Source: Gymnopus androsaceus JB14
Lineage: Eukaryota > Basidiomycota > Agaricomycetes > Agaricales > Omphalotaceae
DNA: 64,000 bases
Direction of reading: 5' to 3'
Assembly (NCBI GenBank): GCA_009733575.1
Contig: ML769574.1
Location: 1-64,000 of the forward strand
Made by a program: the position numbers and the translations under genes. The notes beneath the pieces were generated by a model, which ran no database searches, had not been told where the DNA came from, and worked only from the letters and a program-made list of their open reading frames with translations. Shown in pieces: positions 34,576-44,897 of this stretch. Position 1 is the stretch's first letter; the number at the start of each line of letters is the position of its first letter.

Positions 34576-34915
34576 ATATAGACAATAAGCAAGTGGAAAG
34601 TAGACATTTACCATCCTCCAAACAGTCCCATTGAATACAATGGGTGGCAAATGGAGGATGGAGGTAAGGAAGAAGAAGAGAGCACCGTGTTTCGTAAGCC
34701 CAGTGACTGGGCGCTAAATCCGGCTTGCACAGCAAAAAGCTGTGCGCTTTGCCGACGGCTCGTCTTACTGGATTTAGTGCCCAGTGACTTGGATTACGAA
34801 ATACGGTGCTCTCTTCTTCTTCCTTACCTCCATCCTCCATTTGCCACCCATTGTATTCAATGGGACCATTTGGAGGATGGTAAACTTATATTTTCCACTC
34901 GCTTATTGTCTATAT
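34576..34915. mobile_element. 340-bp palindromic MITE
   Basis: The left arm reads ATATAGACAATAAGC and continues for about 150 bases; the right arm is its inverse, ending GCTTATTGTCTATAT. The arms hold CCCATTGAATACAATGGGTG and GGAGGATGGAGGTAAGGAAG. Only a short centre around TTGCACAGCAAAAAGCTGTGC is unpaired or forms its own hairpin. If the ends are TAGACAATAAGC, the element is flanked by TA on both sides. The two opposite 90 to 150-codon frames across it are artefacts of the palindrome. Confidence 0.75.
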
Positions 34916-35528
34916 TATTGAGTCTTCGTATCTTCGAGTCTTGTTGGGCTCGAGGCTTCGTGTTTTCGAGGCTTCGTGCCTTCGAGGCTTCCTGTATCCA
35001 ATATTTCGTGCTTTTCACGTACGCGCATGGCCTTCGACTGGGGTATTCAATGATCCCAAACAATGCCGATCATCATCTCAAAACTCTTCGTTGGATTCTG
35101 GCTGCCCTAGATCGATGTGGGTAAACCGTTTGCCTCCAATCCTATTTTCAAATAAAGGGCGCCATATACACTCATTAAAATTCCTTGATTCCGACCTCCT
35201 CCCCCCTCTATCAATTCGCCATTCTACGGTTCATTCAACGAACATTCAGGCTTCACGTTCACTTGGTTTCGTCGAAAATCGCTACCTTTTACCATTTGTG
35301 GCCATTCGTATCTGCAGTTCCTACGATTGAGCCTCCATGCTCTGATTTAAATTATTCCTGAATATTGCGGGGATTCTTTGCCCGCGATTCCTCCTGGTCG
35401 ATTGGTGCTTGCCTTATCTCATGGTAAGAGTTAAATCATCAAGGTCCTGTCAATTTAACTGAATAGAAGCGTAGTCCATCCAACGCTATCCACACATGAA
35501 GAATTCCGATACTTCCCCTATATCCTGA
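34916..35528. other. Intergenic, with short TCGAGGCTTCGTG repeats
   Basis: At about 34920-34995 the motif TTCGAGGCTTCGTG recurs four to five times with variation. The rest has no supported gene; frames to 35330 overlap the MITE and the repeats. Confidence 0.45.
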
Positions 35529-35990
35529 TTGCAAAAGTCATCACACGCTTCCAGTGTCGATACGGAATCAATAACCGAGTGCGTCTCAACATCATTGTCA
35601 ATGATCGCAACAAATCACGACGACAATGATTCTCCTCTGGCGTATCGCCTCATTATTCATCCACCTCTCTTCACCAGCGATCCATTGGCCGATGTGCCCA
35701 GCAAAGATATCATCAATGAAACACCTATCCACAATGAAATCGTCTTTGTCCGCCACATCAAACGTGCAATAGTTAATGACGCTGATGCAGGAAAATCCGC
35801 AATGATGTCCATTGATCTTACCTTCGATGGCTCAATGTACGAATACAAATTCGGAGAAATTATGTACATTGCTTGCCATGGTATACTAAACATTGACACT
35901 GAAATACCTACAGTCAAAACGATTTGCAAGATGACGATGTACCTTTGGAGCAGTAGAATACTCTTATCTAGAATTTATTTATTATCATGA
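35529..35990 (+). CDS. Hypothetical protein, unrecognised
   Basis: A 153-residue frame opening MQKSSHASSVDTESITE. The N-terminal 40 residues are S/T/D-rich; the rest looks globular, with LAYRLIIHPPLF, IVFVRHIKRAIVNDAD and MMSIDLTFDGSMYEYKFGE. It lies in the same direction and about 300 bp upstream of the large gene starting at 36301 and could be its first exon or an independent gene. I do not recognise it. The first ATG-like codon was used because no other evidence sets the start. Confidence 0.35.
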   Translation: MQKSSHASSVDTESITECVSTSLSMIATNHDDNDSPLAYRLIIHPPLFTSDPLADVPSKDIINETPIHNEIVFVRHIKRAIVNDADAGKSAMMSIDLTFDGSMYEYKFGEIMYIACHGILNIDTEIPTVKTICKMTMYLWSSRILLSRIYLLS

Positions 35991-36300
35991 TTGCATTAAG
36001 TTTTACGAAGTACTAAGTAGCGAAAAACACGATTCCTTTTTGGAGTATAAACACTCGGCAATTTTAGGCACTCGGTCATTTAAATGGCACACAAGACCGA
36101 AATCCCACTTAACTTCTTACCACCACCATCCTTTTAAAATTGGGTTCGAGTTTATCTACAGTGTATTCACCTACATAAACTTGTACTCAAATACAACTAT
36201 TTCATTGCTTGTGCTCCATAATGAATAGAATCATCTTCAAGTAAGTTTTCTGCTTGCATTATACAGTAAAGGTAAATAATGCAATTTTGTCTATATTAGA

Positions 36301-38611
36301 ATGGCTACACGCAATCCAGGCCATGACACCGAGGAATACGCCTTCGCGGCACTGTTTGCTCTCATCGGAAATTCCATCTACACCTGCTTAGGAGGAATAC
36401 ACTCACTTCCTGCAATTCCACCTCAACATTACACCGTCAATGAATCGAACAAGGATATGCGTACTGAATTCATCAGTTTTAACTGGATATCCAATGCTCA
36501 CCCATATCTTCTATTGGTACCTGAGGATCCATGGTCGTTCCCTGTTTTTAGTTGCTTAAACGTGGTGTCAAATCTTAGTGCACCTATTGTGGCGCAATAC
36601 CCAGACCCTAAAGGAAACAAACAGCATAGTCAAGGATGGGCTCTAAACCTGGTCGTCATATCGGGCTGGACCAGACTGGAAATGGCTATGCATGAGATCC
36701 TGAGGATCATGATGCAAATGACTGAACGGCATGGGGGCAAGGGTACCAATTGCGGTTTTGATTTTTGGACCAGACCTGGTCAATATGATTATAGGAAAGC
36801 CTTTGCCACAACAGAACTAGCACGTACGGCTGCCATTAGATCCAAATACGCATTCATTCCCCTCATCGCCACGCTTACTTATTACGCATTGTTGTGTAAG
36901 GCCTATTGGGTCCCGGAATCGTCTACATTGACAGAGGTGTCTCAAACTGCGTGGATTCAATACATAGCGAAGAAGAGCAGATACCAGGAGGAATGTGTAT
37001 GGATGCTTATTTCTACTCTACTGGTAAAGACCAAACGTGTCGGCGGAGTTATTGACATGAAATCTTGTGGCTTTATCCATTCAATTCCTCTTATCCAAGA
37101 GTTTGACCCAAATTGCATCATTCTTCTCCACTGGGGCGAAGACTTTGATATTAGACAATACCCAACAATGATCAACATCAAAACTCCATCTGAAGAACAG
37201 GTCATTGCGCTCAGACATCAGAAAAAGTCTAGAAGCATCCATACATTCCCTGATCACCAAATCAACACAGAACAGATATACGGGAGACACATAACTCCAA
37301 AAGAAAGACTCCCTTGGATTGACTGAGTGCATAGTCAACTACCTGCGCTCAGGTTCACATCCAATCAGGATGGCCTTAAACTTTCACACTATCTGCCTGT
37401 GGAAATAGGGAGTGGACAGCTAGATGGTGAAGAGATGTTGGCATTTTTTGAAAGACATACACAATGGTCAGCAGAGTACAAGCAGACAGAAAGCGAGATC
37501 CAGTGCAGAAACCAAGAGGACCGTGCTGCAATAATCTGCAAGAACACCACGTATCCTTCTACTACTTCAGGTATCACCATCTGGGTGTGGAATTTGACAC
37601 TATTCCCGGGGTTTTACAGACGAGAGAAGATGCCAAAGGGATATGAAGACATAATCTGGGCTGATTTCGCACCTGAAAATCATCGCTTCAATGATATAAG
37701 ATTGGAATGGGATCTTTGTCATGACTTCGAAAATGCCATCGTAATACATTCTGCCTCCAACCCATTCACCCCCCAACAACCGACATTGACCATGGAGCCG
37801 TTGACATTAGACAACGAGCAAACAGCACCACTCTTTGATGTAGCAACTCCTGAACTAGACGATATGGCTTCAGACCTACAGGAAATGTTGCCCTTAGTGT
37901 ACAAGCTGACCATCGCAATGGATCAGGCACAAGTTTGCTATGGTATGGTGAAGATAGAGAGCCCTATCAATCATAACTTTGCCATACAAAAACCCATGCA
38001 ACTTTGTGAAATTGGGATCCTCTGTGGTCAAGAGTGCACAACCGTTGAAAACCTTGCAGTACCATTAAAAGTGCTCCAAGATTTTTTTTGGTATCATGAA
38101 TGAAGCAAAGACAATTGCTGAGATACCATCAAAGATCTGGCTTCCATTGGATGAGCGAGAGCAATTCCAGACAGTCATCAGGTCACTAGGTGTTTGGAAG
38201 GAGATTCTCAATGGCACCATCCATTATATCCTGGATCCACAGCAGGAAGAACCTGACCAAAAGCTCACACTTATCATACCGGATGCTCAAATAGTCATAC
38301 TTGTAGCATTGTTGACTTGAATCAATGGCGACTATTCAATTCGAGCCGTAATTACCAACCTGGTCAAAGAATGCTGTCAATTTTACCTGGCAATCAAGGG
38401 ACCTCGAAAGAGGAACCTATCTGTGTCCTCGTTGCAAATGTCTAGGGAGAAAGAGATGGAGTTATTGCCATGGCGTCCACCAAGGGAGAAGTTCACCAAG
38501 GAGGAATACCTTGGTTATATACATTCACAAAATTCTTTCCTTCGGAGCGAACATGGTAGAGCAGCCTCGCTTCGTGGGGGGTTAGCAGCTCTACTTATGA
38601 TGTTCACCTTA
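36301..38611 (+). pseudogene. Uncharacterised large agaricomycete protein, 5' part
   Basis: From ATG 36301 a frame runs to 38103, broken only by an in-frame TGA at 37324-37326. It continues one frame over at about 38096-38320 and again to the mariner insertion at 38611. Family-typical blocks include WIQYIAKKSRYQEECVWML, RVGGVIDMKSCGF, IILLHWGED, then a segment rich in E, Q and R followed by FNDIRLEWDLCHDF, and late FLRSEHGRAASLRGGLAALL. I know this order from roughly 1,000-residue agaricomycete proteins without assigned function. The second half of the gene resumes after the inserted element at 39790. Stop, frameshift and insertion make this copy a pseudogene. Confidence 0.55.
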
Positions 38612-39789
38612 TTGCCGTTTTCGAAATAGTTGGCGGGACCGCTCTCACGCTTGAATTTCTGCCGAAACGCTGCCAAACTTCGGTGAGCGATATCTCAACA
38701 AATACTGGATGGATTCCTTAGGCGTTGATTGCGTTGGGGAGCGGTAAGCAATGCGGAGGTCGCCCCATAATTAGATTTGCAAAATTCAAAAAGTTCCGCA
38801 CCTTCACTCTGAGCACCTCTCTCGACCTTATATCATGTTTAGCACTTGTTCAAAGCACTTTGGAGCCTCGCAAAGCAATATATATATTCTATTAGACTAT
38901 ATGCAGGGTGCCCCATTGTAAAAACACAATATTTGAGGCAGTAGAGAGAGAATTTCGGCACCAAAGTTCAAATAGTGTGACAGTTAGTGTGAAGAACACC
39001 ATAAATCATACCTTCTTCATTGTAAAACCGTGTTTCCTGAGGGCTTTCCATATTGCTGATTCACTGACTTCAATACCCAACCGGTGCAAGACCAAATCTT
39101 GTAATTCTAGAAGATATACTTATATCTCTATGCTGCTGTACCTGTCCAATCACAAACTGTGCACTGTTAGAATAGAAGCAACAAGGTATATCACTGTTAC
39201 ATATGCCCATATTATTGAATCTCAGCTTTCTTCTTGCCCCCCGCATCTCTATATCCTCTTTCTTGCAGAGAGCATGCTCATTTTTTTTGATAATGTGAAA
39301 ATACTCTTTGAATTGCTCTGACCGGGACCCCAGAGTATTTCGAAACAGCATCTACAGGTATTTTTTTGCCCATGCAGATGAGAGATATGCGTAAGTCATC
39401 AGAAAGAGGGTGGCCGCGTGGTGGTAAGAATGAACTTTGGTGCCGAAATTCTCTCTCTACTGCCTCAAATATTGTGTTTTTACAATGGGGCACCCTGCAT
39501 ATAGTCTAATAGAATATATATATTGCTTTGCGAGGCTCCAAAGTGCTTTGAACAAGTGCTAAACATGATATAAGGTCGAGAGAGGTGCTCAGAGTGAAGG
39601 TGCGGAACTTTTTGAATTTTGCAAATCTAATTATGGGGCGACCTCCGCATTGCTTACCGCTCCCCAACGCAATCAACGCCTAAGGAATCCATCCAGTATT
39701 TGTTGAGATATCGCTCACTGAAGTTTGGCAGCATTTCGGCAGAAATTCAAGCGTGAGAGCGGTCCCGCCAACTATTTCGAAAACGGCAA
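38612..39789. mobile_element. Mariner-like element with 359-bp inverted repeats
   Basis: The ends are TTGCCGTTTTCGAAATAGTT and its inverse. The terminal repeats (38612-38970 and 39431-39789) are the same length and differ, in the outer 80 bases I compared, at two sites. TA flanks both ends (38610-38611 and 39790-39791). The 460-bp centre plus part of the right repeat encodes, on the minus strand, the DNA-binding half of a Tc1/mariner transposase. The catalytic part is missing, so the element cannot move alone. It lies inside a gene whose text continues on both sides. Confidence 0.9.
38990..39493 (-). pseudogene. Tc1/mariner transposase DNA-binding remnant
   Basis: On the minus strand, 39420-39278 reads GHPLSDDLRISLICMGKKIP and then VDAVSKYSGVPVRAIQRVFS, a helix-turn-helix of the kind at the N terminus of fungal Tc1/mariner transposases. 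In neighbouring frames follow FVIGQVQQHRD, LQDLVLHRLGIEVSESAIWK and ALRKHGFTMKK-type fragments, the second DNA-binding helix-turn-helix. These are spread over more than one frame. No DDE/D catalytic motif follows; the sequence enters the left inverted repeat instead. The first residues of the open frame (MPHCKNTIFEAVEREF) lie in the right inverted repeat. Confidence 0.65.
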
Positions 39790-40342
39790 TAAACAAAGCA
39801 GTGATCTTAGAGAAGATATTTGAAGGTCCTTCTCAAGATGTATTCCAACGGGGAATTTTTTTACAAGGGGAGGGAGAATTGGCATATTACAATGACAATC
39901 TATCCTTTGAGGATGAGATTGTATTATTTGGATATTCAAGAACAAGTATTCGTAAGTTAACCTGAAATCATCCATTGCTTTCATAATGACAATTCAATAT
40001 CAAGACTTTGTTGAACCTGGAGAAATCATTGAAGAGTTGAAGGTTCCACAGACTGAAGGTTCCAATATACCGCCAAATAAAAAACCAAAGACCCAAGATT
40101 GCTATGCTTTAAATGGATGGTGGCTGCAGCTCCAGGATTGGGAAGAGATTGGACCAAACTTGGGTTTCAAAACAGATACTGGGGTGGCATGGGCTAAGAA
40201 AGAAATGGAGAGACAGAAGGAGCCTCAGGAATGCAAGACTTGGAAAACCCATAGGAACAATTTCAGGATTTTTAAAGTAATCATGTCTTTTAGAACAAAT
40301 TTTGAAAATATTTCACAACAATATATAGACTCTGTACTTTAA
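39790..40342 (+). pseudogene. Uncharacterised large agaricomycete protein, 3' part
   Basis: After the mariner-like element the plus strand continues the gene begun at 36301: AVILEKIFEGPSQDVFQRG, LAYYNDNLSFEDEIVLFG, and, after an intron-like or frameshift break near 39965-39986, ALNGWWLQLQDWEEIGPNLG and KTWKTHRNNF. These match the order of the end of the same family. The stop is at 40340-40342. The two parts rejoin at a single TA, supporting a simple insertion. Confidence 0.55.
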
Positions 40343-41091
40343 TAATATGACTACCTACAAATAGCAAGGACTATACTGAATATATGTCAAAGTTAATGAA
40401 AATCCTGCAAAATCCTGTCAAATCTCCTGACTCTGCAAAAAATAGTAACCACTAAGTTTATGGGAGACAAACATGTACATGGAAGTTGGAGCGATACACA
40501 AAATTTTACATTCATAACATACTCAGAACCTTGAAGAAAGAATGCTATAAATTCTACATCTTTCAAATAACTCATAACCTTACATTTAAATAAGGAAGAT
40601 AGACACATGTACCTATAAGAACGATTGCATTTTTTGATTATAATACATATACATCTATAGGACTTATAAAACAAATTACACCACAATACAAAGTGCCATG
40701 GTTTAGTGGTATAATGTACCATGCCATACCAATATCATATATCAAGCATTATAGAAATCCGTTTGGGTTCGAATCTGAGCAGGAACACTTATTGATCATA
40801 TATCTTTTTTTTTTTTTTCCTGTGCAACGATAAGCTTGATTAATATCAATATTAATTAATTTCACACCTTCAACAAATTTCGATGAATTGATTATGTGAG
40901 CTACATGACAGTAGACACGTGACTTAAATACGGAATATAAAACCAAACGTTGAAAGCAATAAGATGAACAATACACTCATCATCTCCCAGATACAATATC
41001 GACCATTGTTAACTCATGAGCGATAAATCAGAGTATGTCTTCACTAATCTCGCTACATTAATAGATAACATCAACAATTTTAAAGGGATGA
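40343..41091. other. AT-rich intergenic region with a SINE-like sequence
   Basis: Nothing coding is supported. A tRNA-like sequence with a T tract at about 40691-40818 is described separately. Confidence 0.5.
40691..40818 (+). repeat. SINE-like sequence with pol III A and B boxes
   Basis: TGGTTTAGTGGTA (40699-40711) fits a tRNA A box and GGTTCGAATCT (40766-40776) a B box, 55 bases apart. GCC stands near the anticodon place. A run of 14 T follows at 40805-40818. The acceptor ends do not pair well, so a functional tRNA is unlikely; a tRNA-derived SINE is the better reading. Confidence 0.45.
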
Positions 41092-42040
41092 TAAATATGA
41101 AACAAGTCTTCGTCAATATTCCTTTGGCAACACCGTTGACAATGTCCTACCATTCAAAGACCTATCAGGTCTAATTCACAACCACCGATGTCATGACAAG
41201 ATCTGTATTCAATATCAGCCAAACAACAAAAATCAACCACGTACTACCATACGACATCCCAATGGTCCAGAACACCCAAGGATAGACATCATCGCAGAGC
41301 CTTTTCCCTGGTTTGAAGACCGCTGGAAGTCCACATTGCATTGGTCAGAAAGTATGCTGATCTATCTTGCACAGCACCCCCCTGTGGTGTACCATCATAT
41401 CACATCCATCCCAACAACCTACATTGAAGTACAAATCATGAAACGTGTTGTATGGCGAGGCTTCACAGTGTACAACCCAAAAGGAGTTACAGTCTTAGAC
41501 TTCTTCATTGCTTTCAGAGCAGCAATTGCAAAAACAATTGATGCAAACCACTGGAGTTTCCTCTGGAAAAGTTGTCATTGGATGCAAGATAAAGATGGAT
41601 ACATAAAATGGGTCCAAAGGTATGACAAATTTTGAAATCTGATAGCATGTTGTAACTAACAATGTGCAAAAGGGTTGCACAGGATAAAATGTTGGAAGAA
41701 TTTTATTATTCTTCCAACATTGAACCATATGAGCATGGGGATGGCTGGCCAATCATTTGCGAGAGGCTGCCTTGGTGGAAAGGACTTCCATACTGGCATA
41801 TGCCACTACTAGACCACCAGCCTCCAGCTTACCGAGAAACGTCACTTGCAGATTTCCTTACAAGTGCTCAAAGCAGGTTGTCAGGATTCCACCCTAGCTT
41901 TCTGAGAGGTTGTCCAAGGGACTGGCCAGATGACCTACCTGACATCCCTGAAATTGAATATCTATTTATGAATATTGGTACGTGGATACCACCTATGGCT
42001 ATGCATCAGAAGATTGATGATAACACAGGCATTGTTTAGA
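41092..42040 (+). CDS. DUF6699-like protein, probably with introns
   Basis: An open frame from about 41092 to the stop at 41633-41635 encodes DNVLPFKDLSGLIHNH, PHPRIDIIAEPFPWFEDRW, then WRGFTVYNPKGVTVLDFFIAF. This matches the pattern of the fungal DUF6699 domain (a tryptophan-led core, then GVTV-D-hydrophobic). A second frame at 41662-42039 continues with DGWPIICERLPWWKGLPYW and FHPSFLRGCPRDWPDDLPD, likely the next exon. No in-frame ATG at the 5' end was convincing; the frame opens just after a TAA near 41090, so the true start is probably in an upstream exon. DUF6699 has no known biochemical function. Confidence 0.5.
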
Positions 42041-42421
42041 CTGAACCTGTAGCATAGACAAATTTCAAATATTGGGATTTTTTTTCCTTCTTTCATTTCC
42101 AATTGCATATAAGATGTTCAGAACATTGAATCCATGGAACCAAAATTCAAGGAGCAAGAGATGACGAAAGAGTATCATGATCTACCCAAGTAAGTGTGGA
42201 TCCAAAAATAAGACCAATATGATACTCACAAGTATTGAAACAGTGAAACTCTCATTGAAATTGCTCTGGAAATCCCTTCAGACTTCCAATCCTTCAAAGA
42301 TCACTGCTCCTTTGCGTTAATGTCTAAAAGACTTTATTATGAAATCTACAGCAACAGTACATGGAAGATACTATGTCAGCGAGGAGGAATAGGAAACCCA
42401 AATGGCACCAAACATTGAGGA

Positions 42422-42937
42422 TTGAACTGGAGACACCTTTACACCATGATTGAGGAACATATATGGGTTGAAGAATGTGACTGGTGTACGCTAGGTGGAA
42501 AGACAATGGGGAAGGAAACGATCCCATGCAGTACCTGCGATAGTGTTCAACTAAATGACCAGATCAAGCTACTGCATCAACTATGGGACTCAGTCACTCT
42601 GATTGATCCAGACAATAAATCCAGGTTTGGTGGCCCACCCTTCAAAGAGTGGATCAATAGTTTGGAGGGCATATTTGTCAATCATCCACCCTGTGGCTTC
42701 AGTATGGACATCGCAGGTGGCTGTCATGCCATAGACATTCATATTCTCAGTCACTTCCATCGAGTTAACAACAATACCGGAGTTACTATATTGGATATCC
42801 TCCAAGGCATCCACAACATCCTGCGATCAAACCAGTCTTACAGAGATAATGATATTGGTGAATGGTGGATTGCCAATACATGGGCGGTTGAAGTACTGTC
42901 AAGCAGACACAACATACCCAACAAACGTCACTCTTAA
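42422..42937 (+). CDS. Second DUF6699-like segment
   Basis: The frame 42422-42937 carries LLHQLWDSVTLIDPDN, FSMDIAGGCHAIDIHILSHF and NTGVTILDILQGIHNILRSN. The GVTILD block and its distance from the preceding hydrophobic strand repeat the arrangement of the ORF 1 kb upstream, so this is a diverged paralogue or a later part of the same gene. Between them, 42040-42420 has shorter open pieces such as AYEIYSNST with no clear function. The first codon of the frame is probably not the true start. Confidence 0.42.
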   Translation: MNWRHLYTMIEEHIWVEECDWCTLGGKTMGKETIPCSTCDSVQLNDQIKLLHQLWDSVTLIDPDNKSRFGGPPFKEWINSLEGIFVNHPPCGFSMDIAGGCHAIDIHILSHFHRVNNNTGVTILDILQGIHNILRSNQSYRDNDIGEWWIANTWAVEVLSSRHNIPNKRHS

Positions 42938-43289
42938 GGAGAAGTATTCAAAATCATGGCGGTGAAGTTCATTGGCTGTACATTTACTCGAATCAAAGAA
43001 GAGGATATACCAATCCTAATGATATGTAAGATATTATTTATCTCAAACATTTATCCAAATTTCAGACTCATTTGTGCTGTATTTAACAGTTGTGCGAATC
43101 CCTGGTATAAAAGTCAAACTGCCAGTAGACATTACTATTGCAAAAAACAACCTTGCTATTATCAACAATAACTAAAGTAGTAATATGATTCTAGTTATCA
43201 AATCAGTAAAATAAAGCGGACCCACTGAGATAGGTAGGATAAAATCCAACTGGAACAGATATAGAACACTTCATGAACTTGCGCAAGCT

Positions 43290-43402
43290 ACAATGGCTTA
43301 ACAGCATTATTGCTGAACTGATTAGCTTTGAAACAGTCAGGAGATGTGAGTTCAACTCCCAAAGGCAACATGATATTATTTATGCAAAAAACTTTTTTTT
43401 TT
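43290..43402 (+). repeat. SINE-like sequence with T tract
   Basis: TGGCTTAACAGCA (about 43294) resembles an A box, GAGTTCAACTCCC (43348-43360) a B box, and a run of T (43393-43402) follows. The layout matches the sequence at 40691-40818, although the bodies differ. Confidence 0.35.
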
Positions 43403-43534
43403 CCCATTAGCATCCATAAACACTTGAAATAACCAGCACGTTGAAACACCTAAAATGTTGAATAGTCAATCACTTCAATTTAAATGATCCAAGAACTAAG
43501 ATTTCACTTCCCTGAAAAAACACTTGACTGAATA

Positions 43535-44015
43535 AGAATAAGCACCTGTGAATGCTAAGATACCAAATACAAAAGCTAAAGTGCTATTGCCTGCATCACT
43601 CCTCACACTTGTGACACATTCAGCTTCAATAATCTTTGAATCCTCATTACAATGATATAACAATATGATTATTGAGCTAGTGCGTAGTTACAATAGTGAA
43701 TATAAGCTGGATTATGTTCCAATAAGTTGGATGACGTTCAAAAACATGAGGTCACTTGATGTGCAAATATTTTCTAGATAAGCGCACATGAGCGCTAAAG
43801 TACTAAACACATACAAAAAATAGAGCGCTCTTGCCTATACAACATTAATCCTTCCATTTTTGGTCAATTCACATCCACTTTTTTTGAAAATCCTTATCAT
43901 ATTGATATAACTGCATGATTATTCAGTTATCAACCAAATCCAATGGTGAGTATAGGCTGGATTCCACTCCAATATGATGGATGACGTTCAAAAAATAAAA
44001 GGCACTTAAAAAACT
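43535..44015. repeat. Two diverged direct copies of a ~235-bp unit
   Basis: Both copies contain GCTAAAGT, a GATATAAC...ATGATTATT block and GGATGACGTTCAAAAA, in the same order (43535-43770 and 43774-44015). They are clearly related but heavily diverged. No coding frame or obvious terminal repeats are seen. Confidence 0.6.
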
Positions 44016-44339
44016 TAGAGCGTCTAAAATTTCCTAATGGAGATCCGCACAGTTACAAGTCTTGGTGAAATTCCCACAGTAAACCTGACATCTAAGAACC
44101 GAGTTTCCTTACGTAAAGTAAGGACTCGGAAAAGCCAACAGTGAATACACATACTGGTAGGGGTATTCAGTGGACAGTTTCTGTTTCTTTGGAGTTGAAA
44201 GCATTGAAGCTGAAGGATGGTCAAAGTCATGAAAAAAGTCTCAGTTTCATCCAATTCGAAATTCCTGGTTTGCATACCCTCCACTCCAATGGCTCTAATA
44301 CTCATAGACTATATTCTTGAGAGGTACATTCAGGCAGAA

Positions 44340-44897
44340 TCAGAATAGTATTTCATTGGCGTGATAATCAGCCAGCCTATTGACATCATACATGGAAAAT
44401 GCATCTAAAGAATGGTAAAATTTTACTGCATGGTTAAGAGGACAAGGACCATAGTTGGGTATCAGATGAACCCCGCAAAGTAAAGTATCCAGATGAATAA
44501 CTACAAGATGACGGCGATGCTGATGGGAATCATGGTAAGCAGGTTGCATAATCCATAAACCTGTGTTTGGATCCTGACTCCGGCCATACATATTGAACCA
44601 GTGCATAAGAGTACAAGGATACATATTATCCTGGTACTTGAAAGAGAAAAACAAGTGAACCCAAGCTGCACTCATTTCTCAGAATCCCGGTACCGTATCA
44701 TCAATGACAATCACTACTGTATCACAAATTACAATGTTCCTTACCATACCATGATGGAGTACAGCGGATTTGCTCACGGTGCATACCATGAATACCAGCA
44801 TTATCACTCGGGGTGTAGAACCTTGATACTGCAGAGTGGAAGACACTGAACTTGGTTGATCCAAAAATTTCTGGACAATCTTCCAGGTCCACATTAG
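44340..44897 (-). pseudogene. Plavaka transposase, C-terminal part
   Basis: Read on the minus strand, 44897 to 44700 gives NVDLEDCPEIFGSTKFSVFH and GIHGMHREQIRCTPSW. Then 44675-44340 gives AWVHLFFSFKYQDNMYPCTL, HWFNMYGRSQDPNTGLW, VIHLDTLLCGVHLIPNYG and SLDAFSMYDVNRLADYHANE. This order is the conserved C-terminal region of Plavaka (CACTA-related) transposases of agaricomycetes. A frame shift near 44676-44690 joins the two. It continues upstream at 47427 once the inserted TIR element is removed. Plavaka transposases cut and paste their own element; this copy is decayed. Confidence 0.75.

Larger units (their letters stand above)
43172..44339. other. Intergenic, repeat-containing
   Basis: No gene is supported. 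It contains a SINE-like sequence (43290-43402) and two diverged copies of a ~235-bp unit (43535-44015), listed separately. Confidence 0.5.

Noticed and set aside
34559..35124. Two opposite 90 to 157-codon ORFs
   Set aside because: Both read through the palindromic MITE and therefore encode near-identical peptides on opposite strands.
40691..40818. tRNA-Gly gene
   Set aside because: Good A and B boxes and a GCC in roughly the right place, but the acceptor arms do not pair and the spacing is too long.
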